Of a stretch of 64,000 bases of DNA, positions 16,422-24,533 are shown piece by piece. The DNA is from Lachnospiraceae bacterium (GTDB lineage Bacteria; Bacillota; Clostridia; Lachnospirales; Lachnospiraceae), in the NCBI GenBank assembly GCA_009779895.1, contig WRBB01000013.1, positions 1-64,000 on the forward strand, written 5' to 3'. Numbering within the stretch: the first letter of the stretch is position 1; each line of letters begins with the position of its first letter. A program made the position numbers and the translations under genes. The notes beneath the pieces were generated by a model that saw nothing but the letters and a program-made list of their open reading frames with translations, was not told the origin of the DNA and did no database searches.

Positions 16422-17357
16422 ATGTCGCATTTGAAACTTTCTATGGAGATCTGGCCTAATATGCCTTGGGGGCGGCTGGAGCTGTGTGGACCTGCATGGA
16501 ATTCGTGGGGGAATATTCCTTTGTCAGATCTTGTTTACAAGATTGCTGATTTTGGTTATGAGGGGTTTGATGTTATTTACCCTAAGATTCAGGAAATTCC
16601 TAAGGAAGCATATCAAAATGAAGTGAAGAAGGTAAAAGAGGCAATGGAAAAAACAGGAATTGCCTTTGCTTCCATTGGCTGTCACACTACTTTGGTGTCA
16701 CCACGGGAATTTGATCGTCGTGCAGGCATTGATTTATTCAAGGCAGCCATTGATTCTGCCTATGACATGGGCTGTAAAAATGTTGCCACGTTGGTAGGGG
16801 ATGGGTTTTATGATCCGCCTCTTTATATTTTGATGTCCCATAAAGAAGCTTGGAAACAAGTTGTGGAAGCAACCAAAGAGTTATGCGAATATGCAGAGCC
16901 GAAAGGTATTAATGTTTGTATTGAGTTGATTCAAGGTACGATTATCAATTCGATTGATGCATTGCTTAAATTGTTTGATGCGGTTGATATGCCGAATCTT
17001 TACACTTGTGTTGATGTTGGAACGTATTATACTACGGTTAAACCGAAGATGCCAATACGGGAAGCGATTGAAAAAATAGCCAATCGGATTCAATGTGTTC
17101 ATGTGAAGGACGAGGTTGGTTTTCCCAATATTATGCAATCACAGCATGTATGGTTTGGTGCAGGTTTTGTAGATTTTAAAGAGATGGCAGACGCATTAAA
17201 ATCTGTGGGTTATTCTGCTTATTCTGCAGTTGAATGGGAGGGTTTCCAAAATGGTGGATTATACGGTGTGGGTGATCCTTCCGGTATGCAGTTTTGTGAT
17301 TTTGATCGCGTTGCCGTAGAAGCTAGGGAATTTTTGCTTGAAAATGGCTGGGACTAA
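16422..17357 (+). CDS. Sugar phosphate isomerase/epimerase (TIM barrel)
   Basis: A 311-residue protein of the xylose-isomerase-like TIM-barrel (AP endonuclease 2) superfamily. Typical metal-site strands are visible: a Glu in VCIELIQGTI, Asp in TCVDVGTYYTT, His in IQCVHVKDEVG, and Glu in AVEWEGFQNGG. These enzymes isomerise or epimerise free or phosphorylated sugars and inosose-type compounds. The start is ATG 16422, eight bases after AAGGAGG; an upstream in-frame TTG is less likely. It is the first metabolic gene after gntR. Substrate unknown. Confidence 0.85.
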   Translation: MSHLKLSMEIWPNMPWGRLELCGPAWNSWGNIPLSDLVYKIADFGYEGFDVIYPKIQEIPKEAYQNEVKKVKEAMEKTGIAFASIGCHTTLVSPREFDRRAGIDLFKAAIDSAYDMGCKNVATLVGDGFYDPPLYILMSHKEAWKQVVEATKELCEYAEPKGINVCIELIQGTIINSIDALLKLFDAVDMPNLYTCVDVGTYYTTVKPKMPIREAIEKIANRIQCVHVKDEVGFPNIMQSQHVWFGAGFVDFKEMADALKSVGYSAYSAVEWEGFQNGGLYGVGDPSGMQFCDFDRVAVEAREFLLENGWD

Positions 17358-17376
17358 AGACGAAGGAGTAATAAGG

Positions 17377-18108
17377 ATGATTGGAAAGCAATATGCTTCG
17401 CAAGCACTTGATTTAGCCTTAAAAGCAGTTGATAGTCAATATGAACAGATTTTAAGTGCAGCTAATATAATTTATGATTCTTTAAAAAAAGATGGATTGC
17501 TTCATGTGTTCGGATGTGGCCATTCCCATATTTTTATGGAAGAATGTTTTTATCGAGCGGGAGGGCTTGTACCGGTTAATCCCATATTTGAGACATCTAC
17601 CATGTTGCATGAGGGAGCAATCAAAAGTTCATTGATAGAAAGGATGATGGGTTATGCCCCTTTCATTCTCGATAATTATAATACAAAAAAGGGAGAAGTA
17701 CTTTTGATATTTTCTACTTCCGGTATTAATTCACTTCCAATAGAAATGGCACTTGCTGCAAAAGAAAAGGGATTGACTACAATTGCTATGACATCCCTGA
17801 ACTATAAAGATGCGGTTTCTCGTTATCCGACAGGTGAAAAATTATGTGATGTAGTTGATATTGTAATTGATACACAAACACCATGTGGAGATGCGATTTT
17901 GGATTTTGAGAAAAGTAATGTTCGCGCAATTCCGGTATCTTCTCTTTTAGGTATGACATTGTTGAATACATTGATGGCAGAGATTATAGATTGTTATGAA
18001 GCGGATAATGCTTCACCACCTGTATTCATTAGTGGCAATTTAGAAGGTGGGTTGGAACGTAATAAAGTTTATCTGGAAAAATATCAGTTTAGAGTGAAAG
18101 CATTATAG
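17377..18108 (+). CDS. SIS-domain sugar isomerase-like protein (UPF0309 type)
   Basis: A 243-residue SIS (sugar isomerase) domain protein. The sugar-phosphate-binding features LHVFGCGHSHIFMEECFYRA (about 40-59) and LLIFSTSGINSLPIEMALAA (about 110-129) are present, and the overall form matches the UPF0309 family. Start ATG 17377 has AAGGAG eight bases upstream; a longer frame from 17338 would overlap the previous gene and lacks a ribosome binding site. It probably handles a phosphosugar intermediate of the same pathway as the neighbouring epimerase and kinase. The reaction is not known. Confidence 0.85.
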   Translation: MIGKQYASQALDLALKAVDSQYEQILSAANIIYDSLKKDGLLHVFGCGHSHIFMEECFYRAGGLVPVNPIFETSTMLHEGAIKSSLIERMMGYAPFILDNYNTKKGEVLLIFSTSGINSLPIEMALAAKEKGLTTIAMTSLNYKDAVSRYPTGEKLCDVVDIVIDTQTPCGDAILDFEKSNVRAIPVSSLLGMTLLNTLMAEIIDCYEADNASPPVFISGNLEGGLERNKVYLEKYQFRVKAL

Positions 18109-18118
18109 TTTTTGTTAT

Positions 18119-18150
18119 CCCAACATGTATATACATATATACATGTTGGG
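18119..18150. promoter_or_regulatory. Large palindrome, probable second GntR operator
   Basis: Arms of 15 bases, CCCAACATGTATATA (18119-18133) and TATATACATGTTGGG (18136-18150), are perfect reverse complements around CA. The core ATGTATATACAT matches the site at 15558. A weak -35/-10 pair (TTGTTA at 18112, TATATA at 18136) overlaps it, so an internal regulated promoter for the kinase gene is possible. Confidence 0.65.
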
Positions 18151-18173
18151 TGTAAAATGAGTGAGGTAGATGG

Positions 18174-19679
18174 ATGCAACAATTTTTGGGGATTGATTTG
18201 GGTACAAGCGCAGTGAAATGTTTGGTTGCGGATGCAACAGGAGGAATTCTTGCAAAAGCGCGTCGTTCTTATTTTTGCACGCCAACTGGGAAAAAGGGTT
18301 ATTTAGAGCAAAATCCTTGGGATTGGTGGTTGGCGACAAAGGAAGCCTTGCAGGAATGCTTAGAGATGCTTCCCAATAATCATATTGCAGCGATTTCATT
18401 TTCAGGGCATATGAGTGCACCGGTTTTAATGGACAGGGAGTGCAATGTAATCGGAAATGCAATTTTGATTGCAGATACTCGTTCCAAATCGGAAAGTGCA
18501 CGTTTGCGTTCCCAATATATGGATGCATTTTTGCAAACAACGGGAAATATACCAATAGATGCTTTTACAGTTTCGAAATTATTATGGCTAAAGCATAATC
18601 GCTGGGATTTATACAAAAAAATTCATAAAATTATTTTTCCAAAAGATTTTATTCGTTTTATGCTAACCGGAAAATTGGCAACAGATTATACGGATGCGGG
18701 TAATACTTTACTTTATAATCCGAAACAAAGAGAGTGGAATCGGACTCTCATTGAGGCCGTGGGATTGCCTTTTGCTTGGTTTCCGCCTCTTTTCGAATCG
18801 ACGGATTTGTGCGGTGTTGTGACAAAGTCTGCTGCGAAAGAAACTGGGTTAGCAGAGGGGGTTCCTGTGATTTGTGGTGCGGCGGATATGGCATGTAGTC
18901 AAATTGGTACAGGTGGTTTTTCTGAAGAGATAATGGCGTTGACATTAAGTACATCCATTCAAATGGTGGTTGCGATGCCGGCGTTTTTATCATCTTTAAC
19001 GGGAAAATGGACCTATCATCCCAGTGCGAATGTTGGGGAGATGTATGGAATGGGCTCTATTTTTTCAGGTGGAATGAGTGTGGATTGGTTGTATAAGCTT
19101 TTGAACAATACAAATAGGATTTCTGCGGATGCTTATTTTAAGCTGAATCAAATGACGCAAGAACGCTATGAAGCGGTTCCCTGTAATGATTTGATTTTTT
19201 TGCCTTTTTTGACAGGAAGTGGCTCTCCTTGGTTTGATGCAAAAGATAGGGGCGGTTTTTTGGGCATGACAGCGGATGTTAGTCGGGAAGATCTTATGAT
19301 TGCGGTATTGGAAGGCATTGCTTTCAATATAAAGGATAACATAGATTTGATTGAACATGGTTGTGCAAAAAAATTTAAGATTCATTTGGCGGGGGGTGGA
19401 AGTAAGCTCACGGTTTGGGTGAATATCCTGGCAAATATCTTAAATCAGCCGATTTATGTATTGGAACAAAAGGATGTATCTTCGCTGGGTGCGGTGATAT
19501 TAGCCGGAGTTGGTATAAAGGCATTTGTGAATTTTGCGGATTGTTTCAAAGTATTTAATAAAGTAGAACGTATTGTGGAATCGGATAAACGGTATTTAGA
19601 ACATTACATTTTAAAGTATCAGAAATATCAAAAATGGCATGATGGAACACGTGAAAGGCAATTAGAAAAAGGAGAATAG
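18174..19679 (+). CDS. FGGY-family carbohydrate kinase (xylulokinase-like)
   Basis: A 501-residue ATP-dependent sugar kinase. The N-terminal phosphate-binding motif is GIDLGTSAVKCLVAD (residues about 6-20). The C-terminal part has HLAGGGSKLTVWVNILANIL and SSLGAVILAGVG, typical of the FGGY actin-like fold. The sequence is closest in style to xylulokinases, but FGGY members phosphorylate many pentoses, hexoses and polyols, so the substrate is open. GAGG lies seven bases before the ATG. Only one base separates its stop from the next gene, the double-domain binding protein. Confidence 0.88.
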   Translation: MQQFLGIDLGTSAVKCLVADATGGILAKARRSYFCTPTGKKGYLEQNPWDWWLATKEALQECLEMLPNNHIAAISFSGHMSAPVLMDRECNVIGNAILIADTRSKSESARLRSQYMDAFLQTTGNIPIDAFTVSKLLWLKHNRWDLYKKIHKIIFPKDFIRFMLTGKLATDYTDAGNTLLYNPKQREWNRTLIEAVGLPFAWFPPLFESTDLCGVVTKSAAKETGLAEGVPVICGAADMACSQIGTGGFSEEIMALTLSTSIQMVVAMPAFLSSLTGKWTYHPSANVGEMYGMGSIFSGGMSVDWLYKLLNNTNRISADAYFKLNQMTQERYEAVPCNDLIFLPFLTGSGSPWFDAKDRGGFLGMTADVSREDLMIAVLEGIAFNIKDNIDLIEHGCAKKFKIHLAGGGSKLTVWVNILANILNQPIYVLEQKDVSSLGAVILAGVGIKAFVNFADCFKVFNKVERIVESDKRYLEHYILKYQKYQKWHDGTRERQLEKGE

Positions 19680-19680
19680 T

Positions 19681-21705
19681 ATGAGAAAGTACAAATGGAT
19701 CGTTGCGATGTTGGTGGTAATTGCGTTGCTGACAATGACGGCATGTACCGGGGAAACCGGTATAAACGGAAACGATACAAACGGTGCAGCGACGGAAACA
19801 AATGCGGGAACGGAAACGGATGATAATGATGATACATCTGTGGTTACGGGCGGTAGCCTTGCAAATACACCCGGTGGTAAGGTGATGGGGGGGATGCTTG
19901 TACCTTATGTTGGTGCATTGTTGGCATTGCCGTATTTTATTGATCACCGTGTTGGATTGGAAAGAGCCGGCATTGTATTTGGTAACAATACGACGGTGGT
20001 AGGTCCCAGTGAATATGATATGCATGCTCTTATGAGTGCTTTGGAGCAACAAATTCCATTGAATCCGGCGGCTATATTTGTATCGGCCTTTGAAGATACC
20101 GTGAGACCGGCGATAGAACAGGCTTTCAATGCGGGACTTCCAGTGTTTACGATTGATATGGATTTAACAGAAAATATCGGTCAGGTATTTTTGGGCGGGG
20201 ATACCTATGATTTTGGTCGTATTAGCGCCAGAGCTATGGCGGAAGCTTTAGATGGTGAAGGTTATATATTATTACAATATAATATCGGGCAGAATAGTCA
20301 GGATCAAAGAGCTTCCGGGTTTCGGGAGGAGGTAGAAACGAATTTCCCGGGTATTACAATCGTTCAGGAAATTGGGTCAGAAACAGATATTTCACAGGAT
20401 GTGAGTGCTTTTCAGGCAGCACTACAGGCAAATCCAAATGTAAATGGGATTGCCACGTTGGTATCTACAGGTGCTGTGGCAGCCGCGACGGCCGTTCGGG
20501 AACTGAACCGAATGGGTGAAGTTATGATTATTGGCGATTCAAAAGATGATCCAACCCTTGCCCTTGTTGAGAATGGGGAGGTATACGCCACTGTTACGAT
20601 TAAGACTATTACGGAAACTTGGTATGCGACGATGTTGTTGGATGGGCTTATTCGTGGTAATGTGAGTATTTCATCAGATGATGAAGCCGCAGGTATTACG
20701 CCGCTTCCGACATTTGTTGATATTGGAACTTTTGTGATTACACAAGAGACGGCGGCATATTTTTATCAGCCGGATGATCCGTTTGATCATAGTAATTTTG
20801 TGATAGAGGACCCATCGGAAGATGATGTGTTTTACTTGATTGGAGCTCTTTTGGAACTTCCGTATTTTATAGATCATAGAATTGGTTTTGAAGCGGCTGT
20901 TGCGGAATTGGGTGTAACAGGGCGTTTCATTGGACCACTGGGTTATGATATGACTGCTCAGGCACAGATGATAGACGAAGCCATCGCACAAAATCCAAGG
21001 GCTATTTTGGTAATGGGATTTGACGATACTTTGGCACCTGCGATTAATCGTGCGGAGGCTGCCGGTATTCCTGTTGTCACAATTGATATGGATACCAATG
21101 AAAGCGATCGTCGTTTTTTCGTCGGTGGTAATAACTATGAATTTGGAAGACTACAGGCTGCAACTTTGGCAGAGGGTTTGAATGGAGCAGGTGATATACT
21201 ACTTAACTTTAATATGGGTCAAAATAGCCAGGAAGAACGCGCACAAGGTTTTCGGGATGAGCTGGAAGAGAATTGGCCGGGCATTACAATTGTGCAAGAG
21301 GTAGGTTCAGAAACAGATGTATCTCGTGATGTGGATGCTTTTAGAGCGGCTTTGCAAGCAAATCCAAGCGTAGTGGGCATTGGTACCCTTGTATCAACCG
21401 GTGCGGTTGCTTCTGCCACTGCTGTTCGTGAATTGAATCGAAGCGGGGAAGTGTTTATCGTAGGAGATTCCAAAGATGATGCAACGCTAAGTCTGATTGA
21501 GAGTGGTGAAGTTTATGCAACAATTGCAAATAAAACGCGCATTGCACCTTATATTGCAATGAGAATATTATATCTTTACCTTTATACAAATATGCAGGTG
21601 TCTTTGGATGATGCTGCTGCTGATGTAAGCGTATTGCCAACGTTTGTAGATATTGGATCTTTTGTGATTACACAAGATACGGCACAATACTTTTTCATGG
21701 AATAG
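19681..21705 (+). CDS. Tandem-duplicated sugar-binding lipoprotein
   Basis: A 674-residue lipoprotein with a signal peptide ending MTAC (Cys22), a Thr/Asn/Asp-rich linker (about 25-60), and two complete periplasmic-binding-protein domains of the ribose-binding (Peripla_BP_4) type. Domain 1 is about 63-360 and domain 2 about 380-674. Both contain LPYFIDHR, QNSQ..RA.GFR, GITIVQE.GSETD, LVSTGAVA.ATAVRELNR and GDSKDD, and both end in FVITQ.TA.YF. Most receptors of this family have one domain (about 300-350 residues). ATPase and permease follow, so it is the receptor of that importer. Confidence 0.9.
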   Translation: MRKYKWIVAMLVVIALLTMTACTGETGINGNDTNGAATETNAGTETDDNDDTSVVTGGSLANTPGGKVMGGMLVPYVGALLALPYFIDHRVGLERAGIVFGNNTTVVGPSEYDMHALMSALEQQIPLNPAAIFVSAFEDTVRPAIEQAFNAGLPVFTIDMDLTENIGQVFLGGDTYDFGRISARAMAEALDGEGYILLQYNIGQNSQDQRASGFREEVETNFPGITIVQEIGSETDISQDVSAFQAALQANPNVNGIATLVSTGAVAAATAVRELNRMGEVMIIGDSKDDPTLALVENGEVYATVTIKTITETWYATMLLDGLIRGNVSISSDDEAAGITPLPTFVDIGTFVITQETAAYFYQPDDPFDHSNFVIEDPSEDDVFYLIGALLELPYFIDHRIGFEAAVAELGVTGRFIGPLGYDMTAQAQMIDEAIAQNPRAILVMGFDDTLAPAINRAEAAGIPVVTIDMDTNESDRRFFVGGNNYEFGRLQAATLAEGLNGAGDILLNFNMGQNSQEERAQGFRDELEENWPGITIVQEVGSETDVSRDVDAFRAALQANPSVVGIGTLVSTGAVASATAVRELNRSGEVFIVGDSKDDATLSLIESGEVYATIANKTRIAPYIAMRILYLYLYTNMQVSLDDAAADVSVLPTFVDIGSFVITQDTAQYFFME

Positions 21706-21716
21706 AATTTGAATGA

Positions 21717-21750
21717 TGTTTCGGGCAATGTGGAAGTATTGCCCGAAACA
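21717..21750 (+). other. Intercistronic mRNA hairpin after the binding-protein gene
   Basis: TGTTTCGGGCAAT (21717-21729) pairs perfectly with ATTGCCCGAAACA (21738-21750) over an eight-base loop. No T run follows and the ATPase ribosome binding site comes right after. It fits an mRNA-stabilising hairpin protecting the receptor message, not a terminator. Confidence 0.7.
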
Positions 21751-21768
21751 TAGGTGGGAGGGATTTGG

Positions 21769-23283
21769 ATGATTGAAAACAAAGAAGATAAACTGCTTTG
21801 TGTCAACAACGTAACAAAAGCCTTTTATGGTAATACAGTGTTAGAACATGTGAGTTTTGAAATGAACCATGGTGAGGTAATTGGTCTGGTAGGGCAAAAT
21901 GGTGCCGGAAAAAGTACGATGGTGAAGATTTTGATGGGTGCTTATCAAAAGGATAGTGGTTCTATTTTGATTGAAGGTAAGGAAGCGGATTTAGGTTCTA
22001 TCAAAGCAGCCACGCAAAGTGGCATTTCTATGGTGTTTCAGGAACTTTCTCTGGCTTCGAACATGACGGTAGCAGACAATATTTTTATCAACGATTTGCC
22101 TACAAATGCTTTTAATTTAATACGTAAGAAAGAGTTATATGAAAAAACACAGAAATTAATTCATGAATTTAATATTGATATTTTCCCGGATGATAAAATT
22201 GGAGATCTGACAATTGGAAAGCGGCAGATTGTGGAAATTATGAAAGCGATTTCATCAAATCCTAAGATATTGATATTGGATGAACCGACTTCTTCACTGG
22301 AAGAAGCGGAGATTAAAGTGTTATTTAAGTTTATTGAAGAATTAAAAAGAAAGGGTTATTCCATTATATATATTTCTCATGCAATGAGTGAGATATTTGA
22401 TATTGTAGATCGCATTGTTGTTTTGCGGGATGGAAAAAAAGTGGAGGATTGCAAAAAGGAAGAATTAGATGTTAAAAAACTGATTAATCTGATGATTGGA
22501 AAAGAATATGAGTCTTATGTTGGCCTTCAGGGAGAACGAAAACGCAGTGAAGAAGTATTATTTTCTGCAAAAAACCTTTGTCGAAAGCCTTATTTTCGGG
22601 ATGTGGATTTTGAAGTTCGAACAGGAGAGATATTGGGTTTTGCAGGTATCACCGGTAGTGGAAAAACAGAGTTGTGCGAGACTTTGTTTGGAGTTGGAAA
22701 ACTAGATGCAGGAACAATGGAGATAGGAAATAAAGGTATAAGAGCTTATTCGCCCAGTGATTGCAAGGAGGATGGAATTTTGCTTCTCCCGGAGAATCGG
22801 AAAACACAAGGCTTATTTTTGGATTCTACCGTTCGTAATAATATCATTGCATCAATTGTGAAAAAGGTTACAACCGGTATATTTTTGGATAACAAAAAAA
22901 TAGATCAGAAGATAAATGCGTATCAAAAAGCATTAAATATCAAGATGACTTCTGATGCGCAAATTATTCGGTTTTTATCGGGCGGAAATCAACAAAAAGT
23001 GTTGTTTGCAAAATGCATTGCGGATGAACCGAAGTTATTGATTGCCATGGACCCGACAAGAGGTATTGATGTGGCGGCAAAAGCGGATATTCATAAGATT
23101 ATGCATGAATTGTCCGAAGAAGGTTTGTCTATCATTGTAATTTCGTCTGAGTTGGATGAACTTATGATGTTATGCGACCGGATTCTTGTCATAAATGCAG
23201 GGAAAATCATCACAGAATATTCACGGCAAGATTTTGATGAAGAAGAAATATTGGTTTCCATGCATCATCATGCCAGAGATTAG
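21769..23283 (+). CDS. Sugar ABC transporter ATP-binding protein (two NBDs)
   Basis: A 504-residue RbsA/XylG-type tandem ATPase. Domain 1 has Walker A GQNGAGKST, a signature-like LTIGKRQIVEI and Walker B LILDEPTSSL. Domain 2 has a P-loop GITGSGKTEL and signature LSGGNQQKV, with a changed Walker B reading LIAMDPTRGID where DEPTRG is usual. ATG 21769 is preceded by GGGAGG with seven-base spacing; the in-frame GTG at 21754 overlaps that site. It pairs with the permease 14 bases downstream and the duplicated receptor upstream. Confidence 0.9.
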   Translation: MIENKEDKLLCVNNVTKAFYGNTVLEHVSFEMNHGEVIGLVGQNGAGKSTMVKILMGAYQKDSGSILIEGKEADLGSIKAATQSGISMVFQELSLASNMTVADNIFINDLPTNAFNLIRKKELYEKTQKLIHEFNIDIFPDDKIGDLTIGKRQIVEIMKAISSNPKILILDEPTSSLEEAEIKVLFKFIEELKRKGYSIIYISHAMSEIFDIVDRIVVLRDGKKVEDCKKEELDVKKLINLMIGKEYESYVGLQGERKRSEEVLFSAKNLCRKPYFRDVDFEVRTGEILGFAGITGSGKTELCETLFGVGKLDAGTMEIGNKGIRAYSPSDCKEDGILLLPENRKTQGLFLDSTVRNNIIASIVKKVTTGIFLDNKKIDQKINAYQKALNIKMTSDAQIIRFLSGGNQQKVLFAKCIADEPKLLIAMDPTRGIDVAAKADIHKIMHELSEEGLSIIVISSELDELMMLCDRILVINAGKIITEYSRQDFDEEEILVSMHHHARD

Positions 23284-23297
23284 GAGGAAGAAAGAAC

Positions 23298-24254
23298 ATG
23301 CAAAACAACAAATCTATCGTAAGGAAAGTACTTTCGATGCGTGAGTTACCCTTACTGGTTGCCATCATTTTGGGTGTTGTAATATTATCTTTTTACAGTC
23401 CGACATTTTTTACCACCGGCAATATGCATTCTGTTTTTTTAGGTTCCGCTTTTGAATCTATAAAAGTAATTGGTATGACCCTTTTGCTCATTCAAAATGG
23501 AATTGATTTGTCTATCGGTTCGATTGCCGGTTTCACAGGTGTTATGGTTGGGATTGCTTTGGATTTTGGTGCCAATGTACCTATGGCGATTGTAGTTGGT
23601 CTTTTGGCTGCAACAGTTGTAGGGATGGTGAATGGTTTTATCATTGCCCATCTTAAAATCAATGCGATGATATGTACTTTGGCAATGCAAATGATTGTGC
23701 GGGGCTTGATTTTTATTGTAACACGAGGTGTGGGTAGGCCGAATTTTCCGGATGCTTATAATGCCATTGCCCGTATTAATATTTTTGGTCTGCAAGCACC
23801 TATTATTTATAGCCTTGTATTACTGGCTATTTTTGGAGTTTTATTTGCGAAATCCGGGTGGTTTCGGCAGTTTTATTTCATTGGTGGAAATGAAGAGGCA
23901 GCCCAGTTGTCCGGTATCAAAGTAGTAAAACTACGTTTTTTTGCTTATACATTTTGTGGTTTTATGGCAGGAATTTCCGGGGTTTTGTTGGCGGCTCGAA
24001 TGGGTGGAGCGATTCCAACGCAAGGGCAAGGTATGGAAATGAATGTGATTGCAGCGGCTGTAATCGGCGGTGCTTCTATATCCGGCGGCAAGGGGACGAT
24101 ACTGGGTTCTTTTTTAGGTGTGTTGGTGATGTCTTTGGTGATTAATGCTTTTAATGTAATTGGGGTTGACATCTATTGGCAGCGTACAATTTTAGGTTCT
24201 ATTTTATTACTGGCGATTATGACAGATAAATTTAGGGCTAGAAAATCAAATTAA
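23298..24254 (+). CDS. Sugar ABC transporter permease (RbsC-like)
   Basis: A 318-residue membrane protein of the BPD_transp_2 family with about eight to nine helices. Family motifs include IDLSIGSIAGFTG near residue 70 and the ATPase-contact segment YFIGGNEEAAQLSGIKVVKL (about 193-212). The C-terminal GGASISGGKGT turn is also typical. It is the only permease in this cluster, so the channel is expected to be a homodimer. RBS GGAGGAAG precedes the ATG. A bidirectional terminator ends the operon. Confidence 0.92.
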   Translation: MQNNKSIVRKVLSMRELPLLVAIILGVVILSFYSPTFFTTGNMHSVFLGSAFESIKVIGMTLLLIQNGIDLSIGSIAGFTGVMVGIALDFGANVPMAIVVGLLAATVVGMVNGFIIAHLKINAMICTLAMQMIVRGLIFIVTRGVGRPNFPDAYNAIARINIFGLQAPIIYSLVLLAIFGVLFAKSGWFRQFYFIGGNEEAAQLSGIKVVKLRFFAYTFCGFMAGISGVLLAARMGGAIPTQGQGMEMNVIAAAVIGGASISGGKGTILGSFLGVLVMSLVINAFNVIGVDIYWQRTILGSILLLAIMTDKFRARKSN

Positions 24255-24263
24255 AGGGATAAT

Positions 24264-24307
24264 AAAAAAGTGAAAAACCTTGATGAATATCGGTTTTTCA
24301 CTTTTTT
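24264..24307. terminator. Bidirectional terminator between the sugar operon and tRNA-Trp
   Basis: AAAAAAGTGAAAAACC (24264-24279) and GGTTTTTCACTTTTTT (24292-24307) form a perfect 16-base stem over a 12-base loop. It can end the plus-strand ABC operon and the minus-strand tRNA transcript. Confidence 0.9.
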
Positions 24308-24311
24308 CAAA

Positions 24312-24382
24312 CAGGGGATGAGGGAATCGAACCCCCACCAAAGGTTTTGGAGACCCCTATCATACCACTTGACCAATCCCCT
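24312..24382 (-). tRNA. tRNA-Trp (anticodon CCA)
   Basis: The minus strand folds as a 71-base tRNA: acceptor AGGGGAT/ATCCCCT with discriminator G, a short D-arm, anticodon loop CTCCAAA with CCA, a four-base variable loop, and T-arm with loop TTCGATT. The anticodon stem has two G-T pairs and the D-stem one. The 3' CCA is not encoded. In many Firmicutes tRNA-Trp sits between rpmG and secE; here it stands alone behind its own promoter. Confidence 0.9.
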
Positions 24383-24395
24383 GTATTTGTAGCAA

Positions 24396-24441
24396 ACAAA
24401 AGCCACTCAATTATTCTATCTAATTGTTTGGCTTTTGTCAA
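24396..24441 (-). promoter_or_regulatory. tRNA-Trp promoter embedded in a dapA terminator-like palindrome
   Basis: On the minus strand TTGACA (24441-24436), 17 bases, TAGAAT (24418-24413) is a strong promoter aimed at tRNA-Trp. The same bases form a nested palindrome: ACAAAAGCCA (24396-24405) with TGGCTTTTGT (24429-24438), and CAATTA (24408-24413) with TAATTG (24421-24426). Read from dapA, this hairpin ends in TTTTGTTTG and could terminate dapA transcription. Confidence 0.6.
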
Positions 24442-24533
24442 TGATTATATTTTCTGATACCTTATTCTTTTACTGTTGCCTCTTTCAAAGAAGTGACGAC
24501 CGGAAATGATTTGTATAATTCTATCCAGTGGAT

